Source: UBA12403 sp043808565
GTDB taxonomy: Bacteria; Patescibacteriota; Patescibacteriia; UBA9934; GWF2-40-263
Length of the DNA stretch: 62,217 nt
Reading direction: 5' to 3'
Assembly (NCBI GenBank): GCA_043808565.1
Contig: JAZDEQ010000032.1
Location: 1-62,217, forward strand
Positions 15,001-20,126 of this stretch are shown piece by piece. Under the pieces are notes generated by a model that worked only from the letters and a program-made list of their open reading frames with translations, was not told where the DNA came from and searched no databases. Every line of letters begins with the position of its first letter. The first letter of the stretch is position 1. Made by a program: the position numbers and the translations under genes.

Positions 15001-16789
15001 CGTGCTTTTGCCAGCTGTTTCTGAAGATGGTTTTTATCAAGATTATGATCCAGGTGATGTTGACGTGATCAATCTTGATAATGATACCGCTGGCATCACT
15101 CTAACCGAATCGGGTGATTCAACGGCTGTGACCGAAGACGGATTGGCTGATTCTTACACTCTGTCTCTTGATTCCCAGCCATTGAGCGATGTTACGGTTA
15201 GTTGGTCTTTTGCGGGCAATGACATTGTTTTGATCGAATCAACTTTTGTTTTCACGCCAGCCAACTGGAATCAAACCCAAGCGGTTTTTGTTGAAGCCGT
15301 TGACGATCAAATTGACGAAGAAGATTCTAAAATTACGGAAGTAGTTAATTTGGTTGTTAGCGCCGATGGGCTTTATAATAATTTAGAAGTTCCAAACGTT
15401 TCTGTGGCGGTTTCTGATAATGATACGGCCGTAATTATTTTGACCGAAAGCGATGCTTTTACCGAAGTCAGAGAAAATGGTTTCACCGATTCCTTCACCT
15501 TAGTTTTAAATTCAGAGCCAACTGCGAACGTTGTCATTGCACTATCTCCAGATGCCCAGGTCGCTGCCGATCAAGCAACCGTGACTTTTACTTCAGCTAA
15601 TTGGAATTTGCCACAAACCGTTGTTGTCTCCGCGATTGATGACAACGATAATGAAATGGCGGCTCATGAAGGTATATTAAGTTTCACGGTTACCAGTGAG
15701 GACGCTTTTTACAACGAGATGGCTTTAGAAAGTCTGGCGGTTACAGTGCGAGATAATGATGGTGGCAGCAGTTGGCCAACCGAGCCAACTTCTGGATCAG
15801 GTTGGAGTTCAACTAGCAGTCAAACCACCTTTACTAATCCAACCACTGGTACAATTCTGACAGCCGAACAAACCGTAACTCTTAGTTGGACTAGTACGAA
15901 TTATTCTAACTTTGTTAATTTGCTGTGGTCATTGGATGGCGGTTCAACTTTTGATGTGTTGGCCAATTGGGTACCAAATTATGGTTATTATCTTTGGACC
16001 GTACCTAATGTTGTCAGCGATTCAGTGGTCTTAAAAATTCAGATTACCGATTTGGCCACCATTTCCGCTTCGGCCACGGTTAATGTGAAAATTGAAAAAG
16101 TTGTAGAACCGATTGAAGAAGTACCGGAAGAAACCACGGAAGCACCAAACGAAGAAGATAATGAAATCGAAGAAGAAACTCCTGATGAAGAAACCGAAGA
16201 TCTTTTTATGAGTTCGACTTTAGAAAAAACCTTTGGTGAACGCTGGTTACAGGATTTTGCTAATAGCGGATTGTCAGAAACCGGTTTTCCAAATAATGTG
16301 CCTCTCGGTTCATTGGTTAAACTTCCAGATGATGGTAACCCGAACACTCAATACGATGCCGCGGTTTATTATGTTGGCTCTGATTACCGCCGTCATCCGT
16401 TCCCCAGCGAAGCGGTTTACGAAAGTTGGTTCTCGACTTTTTACGGTATTGTAATTTTAGATCCTCAAACCATGGCCCGAATACCTGTTGGCCCCTTAGT
16501 CACCTATCGACCAGGCTCACGATTGGTTAAGTTTGAGGCGTCACCTCGAGTCTATTTTGTTGACGCCAGTGCCGGCCTGCGATGGATTACTTCTGAGAAA
16601 CTAGTCCGACAACTCTATGGAGAAAATTGGAATAAGTTAGTTGATGATATTTCCGATACTTTTTGGACCAGCTATCATTTTAATCAGAATTTGGTGGTGA
16701 TCAATGACCAGAATTGGAATAATTTGATTTTTACTAAACGTCGAGTTGACCAAGGGATGGAGTGGGTTTATAATAATCTTAATCGTTAA
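2..16789 (+). CDS. Giant secreted Calx-beta repeat surface protein (5' partial)
   Basis: The frame is open from base 2 to a TAA at 16787-16789 and has no stop before the window edge, so the true start lies upstream; the TTG at 11 is only the first possible start inside the window. Residues 1 to about 560 are Gly/Ser/Thr-rich with SGGTF-type turns, like a beta-solenoid of adhesins. Residues about 566-5250 are some 42 repeats of about 111 residues, each starting near PTVSW and ending in a DNDD-like calcium-binding motif, as in Calx-beta domains. Then follow a Fn3/Kre9-like beta domain (about 5275-5365), a Glu-rich linker (about 5365-5400) and a terminal module with YRPGSRLVKF and LRWITSE that I recall from many Patescibacteria exported proteins. 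Likely a cell-surface adhesin or structural fibre. The signal peptide is out of view. The product class is firm; its role is inference. Confidence 0.9.
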   Translation, partial: SNNLTLSGNYTQSGGTFTGGAATATFGGAFSLSGGTFNAGSSTKTFTGAFSMSGGAFNGDSATLDFNNSFTINNAAATFTSTSGTLTFDHGWSHTAGTFNHNNGTVKWDGSGVGSYNFDVNSSEDFYNLVIDCGGASACASDYVVITSPDSLNITHDLYLTDGQIIAAVGATLNAKGDIYITDSYSDSNNGPSTLYVNGTSAQNITSSGTGILYGHHLSIANTTGVSLGSNISLTGYNSRNLDLSGTLDLNGYNLSVNATTTVSSGGNLRLKGGETFTGTAPTLSAGSTVTYDGAAGPYSIKDWTYTSATLAINGGASSVFNFGSTETVTNLTITQGILSLNGYSPTVSSTFSNNDTLRLKGSETPSLTMDTDSGTVQFVGDADSGADSYTVTTLSPTYYNLTINSTDGATDTFALGSAVDINNTFTLTAGTFDVSASDYAMTVGGNFAKTGTFTARSGTVTFDDVTKTSVISGATSFYGLRSVTPDKNIQFTASVTQTVTGALTFTGSADHLIVLRSTSDGTRWGLTLSGTQSVAYVDVKDSDASGGTQITPSASTNSLNNLNWSFETIEVNWTATSQSASESAGTMTVTAQLSLATALDVTVPFTVTGTATGGGTDYSITASPITITAGNTTADITITIVSDSVDEANETVIVTMGDPTNATKGLVDVHTATINDDDDPPSIAVADVEVAEGIGTATVTVTMTGTSYQSVSVNYATSNGTAVSGSDYTSASSTLTWTAGQTGAKTFNVSISDDSLDENNETVNITLSDVVNGTISDSAGVLTITDNDDLPTVAWTSSSQAESEGGDGSMTVTAQLSAVSGRDVSVPFTVTGTATGSGTDYSITASPITITAGQTTSNITITITNDVVDEANETVIVTMDDPTNATKGATTVHTATINDNDDIPTVSFTASSQAESEGGDGTMTVTAELSATSGLDVTVPFEVTGTAAGSGTDYSITVSPITITAGNTTADIIITITNDTIDEANETVIVTMGSPTNATQGATTVHTATINDNDDPPVVTVTSTSQSKAESAGTASITVQIDAVSGLNVSVPFTLSGTAATPADYTITVSPVTITAGQTTTTITYTIIDDALDESSETAIVTLGTPTNGTLGTDTVHTLTITDNDDAPTVSFTASSQAESEGGDGTMIVTAELSAASGLDVTVPFEITGTATGSGTDYSITASPITITAGNTTADITITITNDTIDEANETVIVTMGSPTNATQGTTTVHTATINDNDDPPTVAVADVEVSEGVGTATVTVTMTGSSYQSVSVDYATSDGTAVAGSDYTSASSTLTWTAGQTGAKTFNVTIADDSDYEPSETVNINLSNVVNGTISDEAGVLTITNNDDPPTVSWTASSHSSAESAGTMTVTAQLSAVSGFNAIIPFTLSGTAIENTDYSITATPITITAGNTTANITITITDDALDEANETVILTMGSPTNATQGATTVHTATVNDNDATPTVTFTASSQSAAESAGTMTVTAQLSAVSGRDVIVPFTMTGTATGGGTDYSITVSPITITAGNTTANITITITNDLLDEANETVIITMGVPTNADQGTTTVHTATINDNDDTPTVAWTTSSQSASEAAGTMTVTAELSAASGLDITVPFTLSGTATLTDDFSPTSSPITITAGSTTSNITITIVNDIFDENNETVVVTMGSPTNATQGTTIEHTATINDNEDPPVVSWTVASQSGDESAGTMTVTATLSEVSNLDVTVPYTLTGTATGSGTDYSITASPIIIESGNLTAAVTVTLVDDLIDELNETVIVTIGDPTNATRGAAYVHTVTINDNDASPSLAIADNSVAEDGGSVTVTVTMTGVSSQTVSVDYSTSNNTAVAGSDYTNKSGTLTWTAGQTGDKTFTVSITEDALDEENETFVISLSNVSNGTISDSSATITINDNDNAPTVAWTSSSQSGDEDVGTFTVTAQLSAVSGKNVSIPFTLSGTATNNGTDYSSTASPITITAGSTTANITLTIVNDVLPEANETIVVTMGNPTNATKGVTTVHTATVNDNDATPTVTFTTASQSAVESAGTMTVTAQLSAASGLDITVPFTLSGTAIENIDYSITATPITITAGNTTADITITITDDALDEANETVILTMGSPTNATQGATTVHTATINDNDATPTVTFTASSQSAAESAGTMTVTAQLSAVSGRDVSVPFTVTGTATGSGTDYSITATPITITAGNTTADITITITNDLLDEANETVILTMGSPTNATQGITTVHTATINDNDDAPTVSFTTSSQAESEGGDGTMTITTELSAASGLDITVPFTVTGTATGSGTDYSITATPITITAGNTTADITITITNDALDEANETVIVTMGSLTNATQGTTTVHTATINDDDDVPTVVWTVGSQSAAESAGTMTVTAQLSFAYGLDVAVPFTVTGTATGSGNDYSITASPITITAGSTTANITVSIVDDFYDEANETVIVTMGDPTNATKGTTTVHTATINDNDETPTVAWTASSQAESESGDGTMTITAQLSFTSAFDVTIPFTLTGTATGSGTDYSITASPSTITAGNTTADITITITNDTLDENNETVIVTMGDPTNATQGATTVHTATINDDDETPTVTFTTSSQSAAESVGTMTITAELSAVSGRDVLVPYTLTGTATGSGTDYSITVSPITVTAGNTTADITITITNDTLDENNETVIVTMGSPTNATQGATTVHTATINDNDDTPTVSFTASSQSAVESAGTMTITAELSAVSSLGVVVPYTLTGTATGSGTDYSITTTPITITAGQTTADITITITNDTLDENNETVIVTMGSPTNATQGTTTVHTATIEDNDATPTVAWTASSQTAAETVGTMTVTAQLSAASGLEVSVPFTVTGTAAGSGNDYSITASPITITAGQTTANITISVVDDLLDEANETVIVTMGSPTNATQGTTTVHTATINDNEGSPEVYWSASSQSAAENAGVMTVTAELSAASGLDVIVPFTITGTATGSGTDYSITASPITITAGNTTADITITTTNDTLDETNETVIVTMGLPTNATQGTPTVHTATINDNDNPPTVSWTVVSQDADESENIIVTAQISALSSFDVTVPFTISGTAIESTDYTITASPITILAGQNTAQAIITVTDDVPDEVNETIVLTIGDPTNATKGATTEQTAVILDNDSPPTVSWTTDIQSAAESTGTITVTAQLSAVSGKNISIPYTLTGTAAGSGTDYSITASPISITAGSTTANVTITITNDVLDEDNETVIVTLGDPTNASRGLTSVHTATIEDNDEMPVVSFTSASQSGSEAAGTLTLVAEISAVSGRGVSIPFTVTGTATGSGEDYSVTTSPITMAAGQTTAEITINLTDDSYDELDETVIITMGNPTNATNGAATVHTATIEDNDPTPLVNWTISSQTFSENGNEITLTAELSGASDLTVSIPFTLSGIATGDGADYSISASPLVINPRQTSVNITITITDDILDEANETVIVTIGNPINALIGTTTVHTLTITDNDDPPTVSFTTASQSAAESTNMTITAQLSTVSSFNVSLPFTVTGTATGSETDYSITTSPITITAGSTTADITITVIDDDLDENNETVIITMGNPTNATKGAITVHTATINDNDEAPTVAWTSVSQFVAESVGSFNLMVQASAISGRDITVPFTINGTAVGSGTDYTILESSVTILTGETTANVSVSIIDDAIDEINETIVITMGDPTNATKGASTVHTINITDNDPPPSIVVSDIEVSEGIGTAAVTVTMTGTSSRSVSVDYLTSDDTALSGSDYTATSGTLTWTAGQTGVKTFNVSIINDTIDENNETLNLTLSNVVNGTISDSAAILTITDNDDPPVVSVTATSQSKSESAGTATVTVQLNTVSGLDVTIPFTLSGTATNNTDYSITASPVTILAGQTTTIITYTITDDVLDEANETAIVTLGAPTNGTLGTDTIHALTITDNDDPPTVTVTATSQSKSEETETATVTVQLNTASGLDVTIPFALSGTAINETDYTITASPVTITAGQTTTTITYTITDDVLDEANETAIVTLVVPTNGTLGSDTVHALTITDNDDPPTVSWTASSQSANEDAGTMTVTAELSTVSGKDISIPFTLSGTATGSGADYSIVASPIIITAGNTTADITITLINDILDEANETIIVTMDDPTNATKGDTTVHTATITDNDDPPIVTVSSTSQSKSEETETATVTVQLNTASGLDVTIPFTLSGTATNNTDYSITASPVTISAGQTTTTITYTVTDDVLDEAGETAIVTLGAPTNGTLGSDTVHTLTITDNDDSPTVAWTASSQLVDESTNSITVTAQLSVVSGLDVSIPFSVTGTATGGGTDYSISASPITIIAGQTTANIVVSPVNDLVDEINETIIVTMGEPVNAIQGATTIHTATINDDDATPTITIEDKEVVESEDSVLMTLNLTGVSSRDISVDYSTTDGTAVTGDDYIETTGTVTWLAGQTGEKTFEILVIDDLLDEETESLNLLLANSVNAEISDASASLTITDNDDIPTVVWSSLSQEVDEGVDEVVVTVELSAVSGLDITIPFALTGTAINADYSVTASPITITAGQASANIVVAVVDDALDENNETIILTMGNPTNANKDSADASTVSVFDNDDPPTVSWSASTQNADEDSETMTVTAELSTVSGLGVTIPFVVSGSSTATGSGTDYSITASPIIITAGQTTAEITINLTDDSLDENNETVILTMGDPTNATLGVVTTHTATINDNDALPVVNWGLSTQEVDEDEETATVSAAITAVSGLAVVLSWELSGTAASGTDFSIEDELLTIPAGSLTAEFSINITDDFVDENSETIILEMTGIENATAGQTTQTITIEDNDSAALTVTESSGSTVVSEVGFTDSFLVALSSEPLDEVSVLIETNGQTSVSLSNLTFTSANWSTPQEITVLAVDDDIAEGDHNDSIRIISASDDTLYDNLEETFSVEVSDNDTAGVAVSAISGDVSEGGGSATFEVVLTSQPTFEVIISFESSDETEGEMDPMDIFFTPEDWNVPQTITVTGADDFVDDGDQGFDIVLLPAVSEDGFYQDYDPGDVDVINLDNDTAGITLTESGDSTAVTEDGLADSYTLSLDSQPLSDVTVSWSFAGNDIVLIESTFVFTPANWNQTQAVFVEAVDDQIDEEDSKITEVVNLVVSADGLYNNLEVPNVSVAVSDNDTAVIILTESDAFTEVRENGFTDSFTLVLNSEPTANVVIALSPDAQVAADQATVTFTSANWNLPQTVVVSAIDDNDNEMAAHEGILSFTVTSEDAFYNEMALESLAVTVRDNDGGSSWPTEPTSGSGWSSTSSQTTFTNPTTGTILTAEQTVTLSWTSTNYSNFVNLLWSLDGGSTFDVLANWVPNYGYYLWTVPNVVSDSVVLKIQITDLATISASATVNVKIEKVVEPIEEVPEETTEAPNEEDNEIEEETPDEETEDLFMSSTLEKTFGERWLQDFANSGLSETGFPNNVPLGSLVKLPDDGNPNTQYDAAVYYVGSDYRRHPFPSEAVYESWFSTFYGIVILDPQTMARIPVGPLVTYRPGSRLVKFEASPRVYFVDASAGLRWITSEKLVRQLYGENWNKLVDDISDTFWTSYHFNQNLVVINDQNWNNLIFTKRRVDQGMEWVYNNLNR
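1706..15760 (+). repeat. Array of about 42 tandem Calx-beta-coding repeats
   Basis: Counting the terminal DNDD/DDDD-type motifs gives 38 similar repeats plus 4 more divergent ones at the 3' end (nt about 14420-15760). The mean period is about 334 bp. Several subtypes recur: an ADVEVSEG type as repeats 2, 7, 12, 29 and 35, and an SQSKSE type as repeats 5, 30, 31 and 33. Some blocks, such as repeats 8-9 and 14-15, are nearly identical at the DNA level, which implies recent duplication or gene conversion. Confidence 0.85.
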
Positions 16790-17010
16790 GACAGGGACTA
16801 AGTTTATTGAAAACCGGCTTTTAGAGACCAGTCGCCATGGCTGCAAGCGACCGGAGCCAAAAGGCTCAATAAATACCACCTCTCGAGCGATTAAAAATTA
16901 AGATTTGAGCGACCCCGCCGCTCGCGAGCAGCGGGGTAATTCGGGTGGAACCTCCCATGATTTTTAACCATGGGGCCCGAGGATTAATTATTAATCGTCG
17001 GTTTTTTATT
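16790..17010 (+). promoter_or_regulatory. T-box riboswitch leader of thrS (Thr specifier ACC)
   Basis: Stem I contains a TTTATTG/CAATAAA helix (16803-16809 with 16867-16873). Its distal part carries TTTAGAGA and GGCTGCAAG, close to the conserved AG-bulge and apical-loop sequences of T-boxes. The specifier ACC (Thr) is at 16875-16877, followed by the usual purine. A strong stem III spans about 16913-16936. The T-box bulge TGGAACC at 16945-16951 sits in an antiterminator in which TCGGG (16940-16944) pairs with CCCGA, and CCCATG pairs with CATGGG. That CCGA (16977-16980) is also the 5' arm of an intrinsic terminator ending in T6, so the two folds exclude each other. Uncharged tRNA-Thr should permit read-through into thrS. 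Confidence 0.88.
16977..17007 (+). terminator. Rho-independent terminator of the thrS T-box
   Basis: CCGA-g-GATTAAT pairs with ATTAATC-g-TCGG around a one-base centre and is followed by TTTTTT. It shares CCGA with the antiterminator and ends 7 bases before the thrS ATG. Confidence 0.85.
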
Positions 17011-17013
17011 TAT

Positions 17014-18789
17014 ATGGATAAAGAAAATTTGGAGAAAATGCGTCATTCTTGCGAGCACGTTTTAACCATGGCCATGATGCGGCTGTGGCCCGGTCAAATT
17101 AAGGCGGCCATGGGGCCGGCCACGGACGAGGGTTTTTATTTTGACTTTGATACGGAACTTAAAATCACTGAGGAAGATTTTAAAAAAATCGAAGAGGAAA
17201 TGGCCAAAATTATCAAAGAAGATTTGCCGATCATCAAAGATGAAATGACCGTGGAAGAAGCCAAGAAATTTTTTGGTGGCAATACTTATAAAGATAATCA
17301 ATACAAACACGAATGGCTTGAGCTTATTGAGGCGCGCAATGAAAAAATTAGTGTTTACTGGCTGGGCGAAAAAGGTCAAGACATGCCGCAAACTTTTGTC
17401 GACATTTGTTCGGGCCCGCACTTGGAATCATCTGGAAAAATTGGCGCTTTCAAGCTGCTCAAAACCGCGGGTGCTTATTGGCACGGTGATGAGAAAAATA
17501 AAATGTTGACCAGAATTTATGGCACGGCTTTTGAAACTCAGGCTGATCTAGATAATTATTTACTCATGCTTGAGGAAGCCAAAAAACGTGATCACAAAAT
17601 TTTAGGTCCGGCTTTGGATTTGTTTACTTTTTCCGATTTGGTTGGTCCAGGCTTACCACTCTGGACACCGCGCGGGACAATTCTTCGCAACACGCTCGAT
17701 GAGTTTGTTTGGCGTTTGCGAAAAAAACACGGTTACGTGAAAGTGGAAATTCCTCACATCACCAAAAAAGATTTATACGTGACGAGTGGCCATTGGGATA
17801 AGTATAAAGACGACTTGTTTAAAATTACCACTCGTGAAGGTCATGAATTTGCCATGAAGCCCATGAACTGTCCTCACCATACTCAGATTTATGCTCGTCA
17901 GCTTTGGAGCTATCGCGAATTACCACAGCGTTATGCTAATACCACCACTTGCTACCGTGATGAACAGACTGGCGAACTTTCTGGTTTGTCTCGTGTTCGA
18001 GCTTTTGCTCAGGATGATGCACATGTCTTCTGTCGGTTAACTCAAGCTAAAGAAGAATTCTTAAAAATTTGGGATATCATCCACGAGTTTTATCCAGTCT
18101 TTGGTTTTGAACTTAAGGTTCGTTGGTCGATTCACGATCCAGCTCATCCGGAAAAATATTTAGGCGATCCGGAAAATTGGAAAATCGCCGAAGGCATGTT
18201 AAAAGAAATTATTGAAGAGAAAAAAGTTGATTGGTTTGAAGGGGTTGGCGAAGCCGCTTTCTACGGGCCAAAATTGGACTTTATGGCCAAGGATGCCATT
18301 GGTCGCGAATGGCAAGTGGCCACCATTCAGCTCGACATGAATATGCCCGAGCGATTTGATTTGGTCTGCGTTAATGAAAAAGGCGAGAAAGAAAGAATCG
18401 TCATGATTCACGCCGCCATTATGGGATCGATCGAACGTTTTCTTTCGATTCTTATTGAACACACAGCCGGCGCTTTTCCAATGTGGCTCGCGCCAACACA
18501 GATTCGTCTGGCGACGGTTGGCTCGGATTTTGTTCCGTTTGCCAAGGATCTTTTATCTAAATTAGACACGGCTGGTTTGCGGGCCGAGCTTGATGATAGT
18601 GATGAAAAAGTCGGCAAAAAAATTCGCAATTCTGCCATGATGAAAATTCCTTGGACCATTGTCATTGGCGCCCAAGAGGCTAGTGGCGGTGATTTCAAAA
18701 TCAATGTTTTTGGTCAAGAAGAAAATTTGCTGGTTCCCGCGACTGAATTGGTCGCTAAAGCAGTAGAGGCGGGGAAGATCGGGAAGTAA
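17014..18789 (+). CDS. thrS: Threonyl-tRNA synthetase, lacking TGS domain
   Basis: Charges tRNA-Thr in the cytoplasm. This 591-residue form starts directly in the editing domain: HSCEH at residues 11-15 is the HxxxH metal motif, and SGPHLESSGKIGAFKL follows. The class II core has PRGTILRNTL (about 219), MNCPHH with the zinc Cys (about 285), motif 2 CYRDEQTGE (about 313), AQDDAHVF, and motif 3 IHAAIMGSIERF (about 466). The anticodon-binding domain fills the end. The TGS domain found in E. coli ThrRS (642 residues) is absent. A longer frame opens at a GTG at 16945, but that GTG lies inside the T-box, so the ATG at 17014 is chosen. No Shine-Dalgarno precedes it. An internal ATG at 17038 with GGAG just before it is an alternative. 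Confidence 0.95.
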   Translation: MDKENLEKMRHSCEHVLTMAMMRLWPGQIKAAMGPATDEGFYFDFDTELKITEEDFKKIEEEMAKIIKEDLPIIKDEMTVEEAKKFFGGNTYKDNQYKHEWLELIEARNEKISVYWLGEKGQDMPQTFVDICSGPHLESSGKIGAFKLLKTAGAYWHGDEKNKMLTRIYGTAFETQADLDNYLLMLEEAKKRDHKILGPALDLFTFSDLVGPGLPLWTPRGTILRNTLDEFVWRLRKKHGYVKVEIPHITKKDLYVTSGHWDKYKDDLFKITTREGHEFAMKPMNCPHHTQIYARQLWSYRELPQRYANTTTCYRDEQTGELSGLSRVRAFAQDDAHVFCRLTQAKEEFLKIWDIIHEFYPVFGFELKVRWSIHDPAHPEKYLGDPENWKIAEGMLKEIIEEKKVDWFEGVGEAAFYGPKLDFMAKDAIGREWQVATIQLDMNMPERFDLVCVNEKGEKERIVMIHAAIMGSIERFLSILIEHTAGAFPMWLAPTQIRLATVGSDFVPFAKDLLSKLDTAGLRAELDDSDEKVGKKIRNSAMMKIPWTIVIGAQEASGGDFKINVFGQEENLLVPATELVAKAVEAGKIGK

Positions 18790-18804
18790 AAAGTAAGAAA
18801 ATAA

Positions 18805-18830
18805 AAAATGGCTTAATTAAGCCATTTTTT
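18805..18830 (+). terminator. Terminator after thrS
   Basis: AAAATGGCTTAA pairs with TTAAGCCATTTT and continues into a T run; it lies 16 bases after the thrS stop. Confidence 0.8.
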
Positions 18831-18862
18831 AGTTTTAACTCCATATTTTAGATATAAATATC

Positions 18863-18891
18863 TTGACTTAGGTAGTAAAATTTGATATAAT
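18863..18891 (+). promoter_or_regulatory. Sigma70-type promoter, almost no 5' UTR
   Basis: TTGACT (18863-18868), 17-bp spacer, perfect TATAAT (18886-18891). The expected start is near 18898, about 7 bases before the ATG at 18905. Confidence 0.75.
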
Positions 18892-18904
18892 TATCTTGAC
18901 AAAT

Positions 18905-20035
18905 ATGTTTGATAGGCAAATAAAAAATAAGATTTTAGCTGAATTTAAAAATGGCTTTGTGACCATAATTTATGGTCCGCGCCGAGTTGGAAAAACTATT
19001 CTTTTGAAACAAATAAAGGAAGCACTAATTGAAAAAGAAATCCTGGTTTTTAATGGCGACACACAAGAGGCGATTGAGGCTTTGGCCACCAATTCTGAAA
19101 TTAAGCTATCAAATTTGGTTAAGAACCATGAGGTTATTTTTGTCGATGAAGCTCAGAGAATTCCTAATATAATGTTGGCTTTAAAAATTATTGTTGATAA
19201 GTTTCCAGAAAAGAAAATTATTGTTACCGGATCCTCATCGTTACAATTATCGAGCGGAGCGAAAGAAAATTTGACCGGACGGAATATTTCATATTTGCTT
19301 TATCCTTTAAGCACCAAAGAATTGTTACAAAATACCGAAGATTATCAAGCCCCAGCGCTTTTAGAAGAGCAATTAGTTTTTGGCGGCTATCCGTATCTTT
19401 ATTCGTTAAGTTCAAAAACTGAAAAAGAAAATTATTTGTCGCAAATCGTCGAGGATTATCTTTTTAAAGACGTTTTAATGTTAGAGCACCTTGATCATCC
19501 CGAAACTTTTAAAAAATTGGCGATTCTTTTGGCTTTTCAAATTGGCCATGAAGTATCTTTAAACGAACTTTCCGTTACTTTGGGGGTTGAAGTTAAAACG
19601 GTTTCCCGCTACTTGGATTTGCTCGAAAAAAGTTTTGTGATTTTTCAGCTTGACGCTTATTCAACCAATTTAAGAAATGAAATAAATAAAAAGAAAAAAT
19701 ATTATTTTTATGATTTAGGTATTAGAAACGCTTTGATCGGGCAGTTTCAAGCCTTAACTAATCGAGTTGACGTTGGTCAGTTGTGGGAGAATTTTTTGTT
19801 GGTAGAAAGAAAGAAAAAAGAAGCTGTCGAAGGAGTAAACAAACGTCATTATTTTTGGCGCAATTATCTCGGCGCTGAAGTTGATTTTATTGAAATTGAC
19901 GGTGAAAATACCATGACAGCCTTTGAATTTAAATGGAAAAAAGATCGAGTTAAAACCCCAAAAAATTTTTTTGATAATTATGGAGTTTCCGTAAGAATTG
20001 TTAATCAAGAAAATTATTTGGAATTTGTAAAGTAA
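18905..20035 (+). CDS. AAA family ATPase with DUF4143 (AAA_14 type)
   Basis: A 376-residue P-loop ATPase of the widespread AAA_14 + DUF4143 family. Walker A GPRRVGKT lies near residues 25-32, Walker B-like VIFVDEAQR near 80, sensor-like VTGSSS near 107, and the C-terminal DUF4143 portion contains FLLVERKKK and FEFKWKK, resembling a nuclease-like fold. The function of this family is unsettled. The frame also allows a TTG start at 18896, but that base sits at or before the predicted transcription start, so the ATG at 18905 is preferred. It is a single-gene unit with its own promoter and terminator, which fits a mobile accessory gene. Confidence 0.88.
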   Translation: MFDRQIKNKILAEFKNGFVTIIYGPRRVGKTILLKQIKEALIEKEILVFNGDTQEAIEALATNSEIKLSNLVKNHEVIFVDEAQRIPNIMLALKIIVDKFPEKKIIVTGSSSLQLSSGAKENLTGRNISYLLYPLSTKELLQNTEDYQAPALLEEQLVFGGYPYLYSLSSKTEKENYLSQIVEDYLFKDVLMLEHLDHPETFKKLAILLAFQIGHEVSLNELSVTLGVEVKTVSRYLDLLEKSFVIFQLDAYSTNLRNEINKKKKYYFYDLGIRNALIGQFQALTNRVDVGQLWENFLLVERKKKEAVEGVNKRHYFWRNYLGAEVDFIEIDGENTMTAFEFKWKKDRVKTPKNFFDNYGVSVRIVNQENYLEFVK

Positions 20036-20051
20036 AGTTAAAAAAATAAAA

Positions 20052-20084
20052 AACCGTTCATTTTGATTTTGAACGGTTTTTTTA
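20052..20084. terminator. Bidirectional terminator between convergent genes
   Basis: AAACCGTTCA pairs with TGAACGGTTT, with a T run on one side and an A run on the other, so it can end transcription of both the ATPase gene and the minus-strand gene ending at 20127. Confidence 0.8.
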
Positions 20085-20094
20085 TTTATTTTAG

Positions 20095-20117
20095 ACTGGT
20101 GACAAATTGTCACCAGT
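20095..20117. repeat. Perfect 11-bp inverted repeat
   Basis: ACTGGTGACAA and TTGTCACCAGT flank a single A. It lies 10 bases beyond the stop of the minus-strand gene at 20127, so it may protect or help terminate that transcript. Confidence 0.6.
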
Positions 20118-20126
20118 TCACATCTA

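Noticed and set aside
34..15040. Many ORFs on the minus strand and in shifted frames across the giant gene, up to 244 residues
   Set aside because: They mirror the repetitive Calx-beta coding DNA, are Gly/Asn- or Leu/Pro-rich with no family signal, and lack start contexts.
1706..15760. CRISPR-like periodic repeats
   Set aside because: The period is about 334 bp, it is fully coding, and there are no short identical repeats with unique spacers.
16945..17013. Upstream extension of thrS from GTG 16945
   Set aside because: The GTG is part of the T-box bulge and the extension would cross the terminator; the encoded residues are not ThrRS-like.
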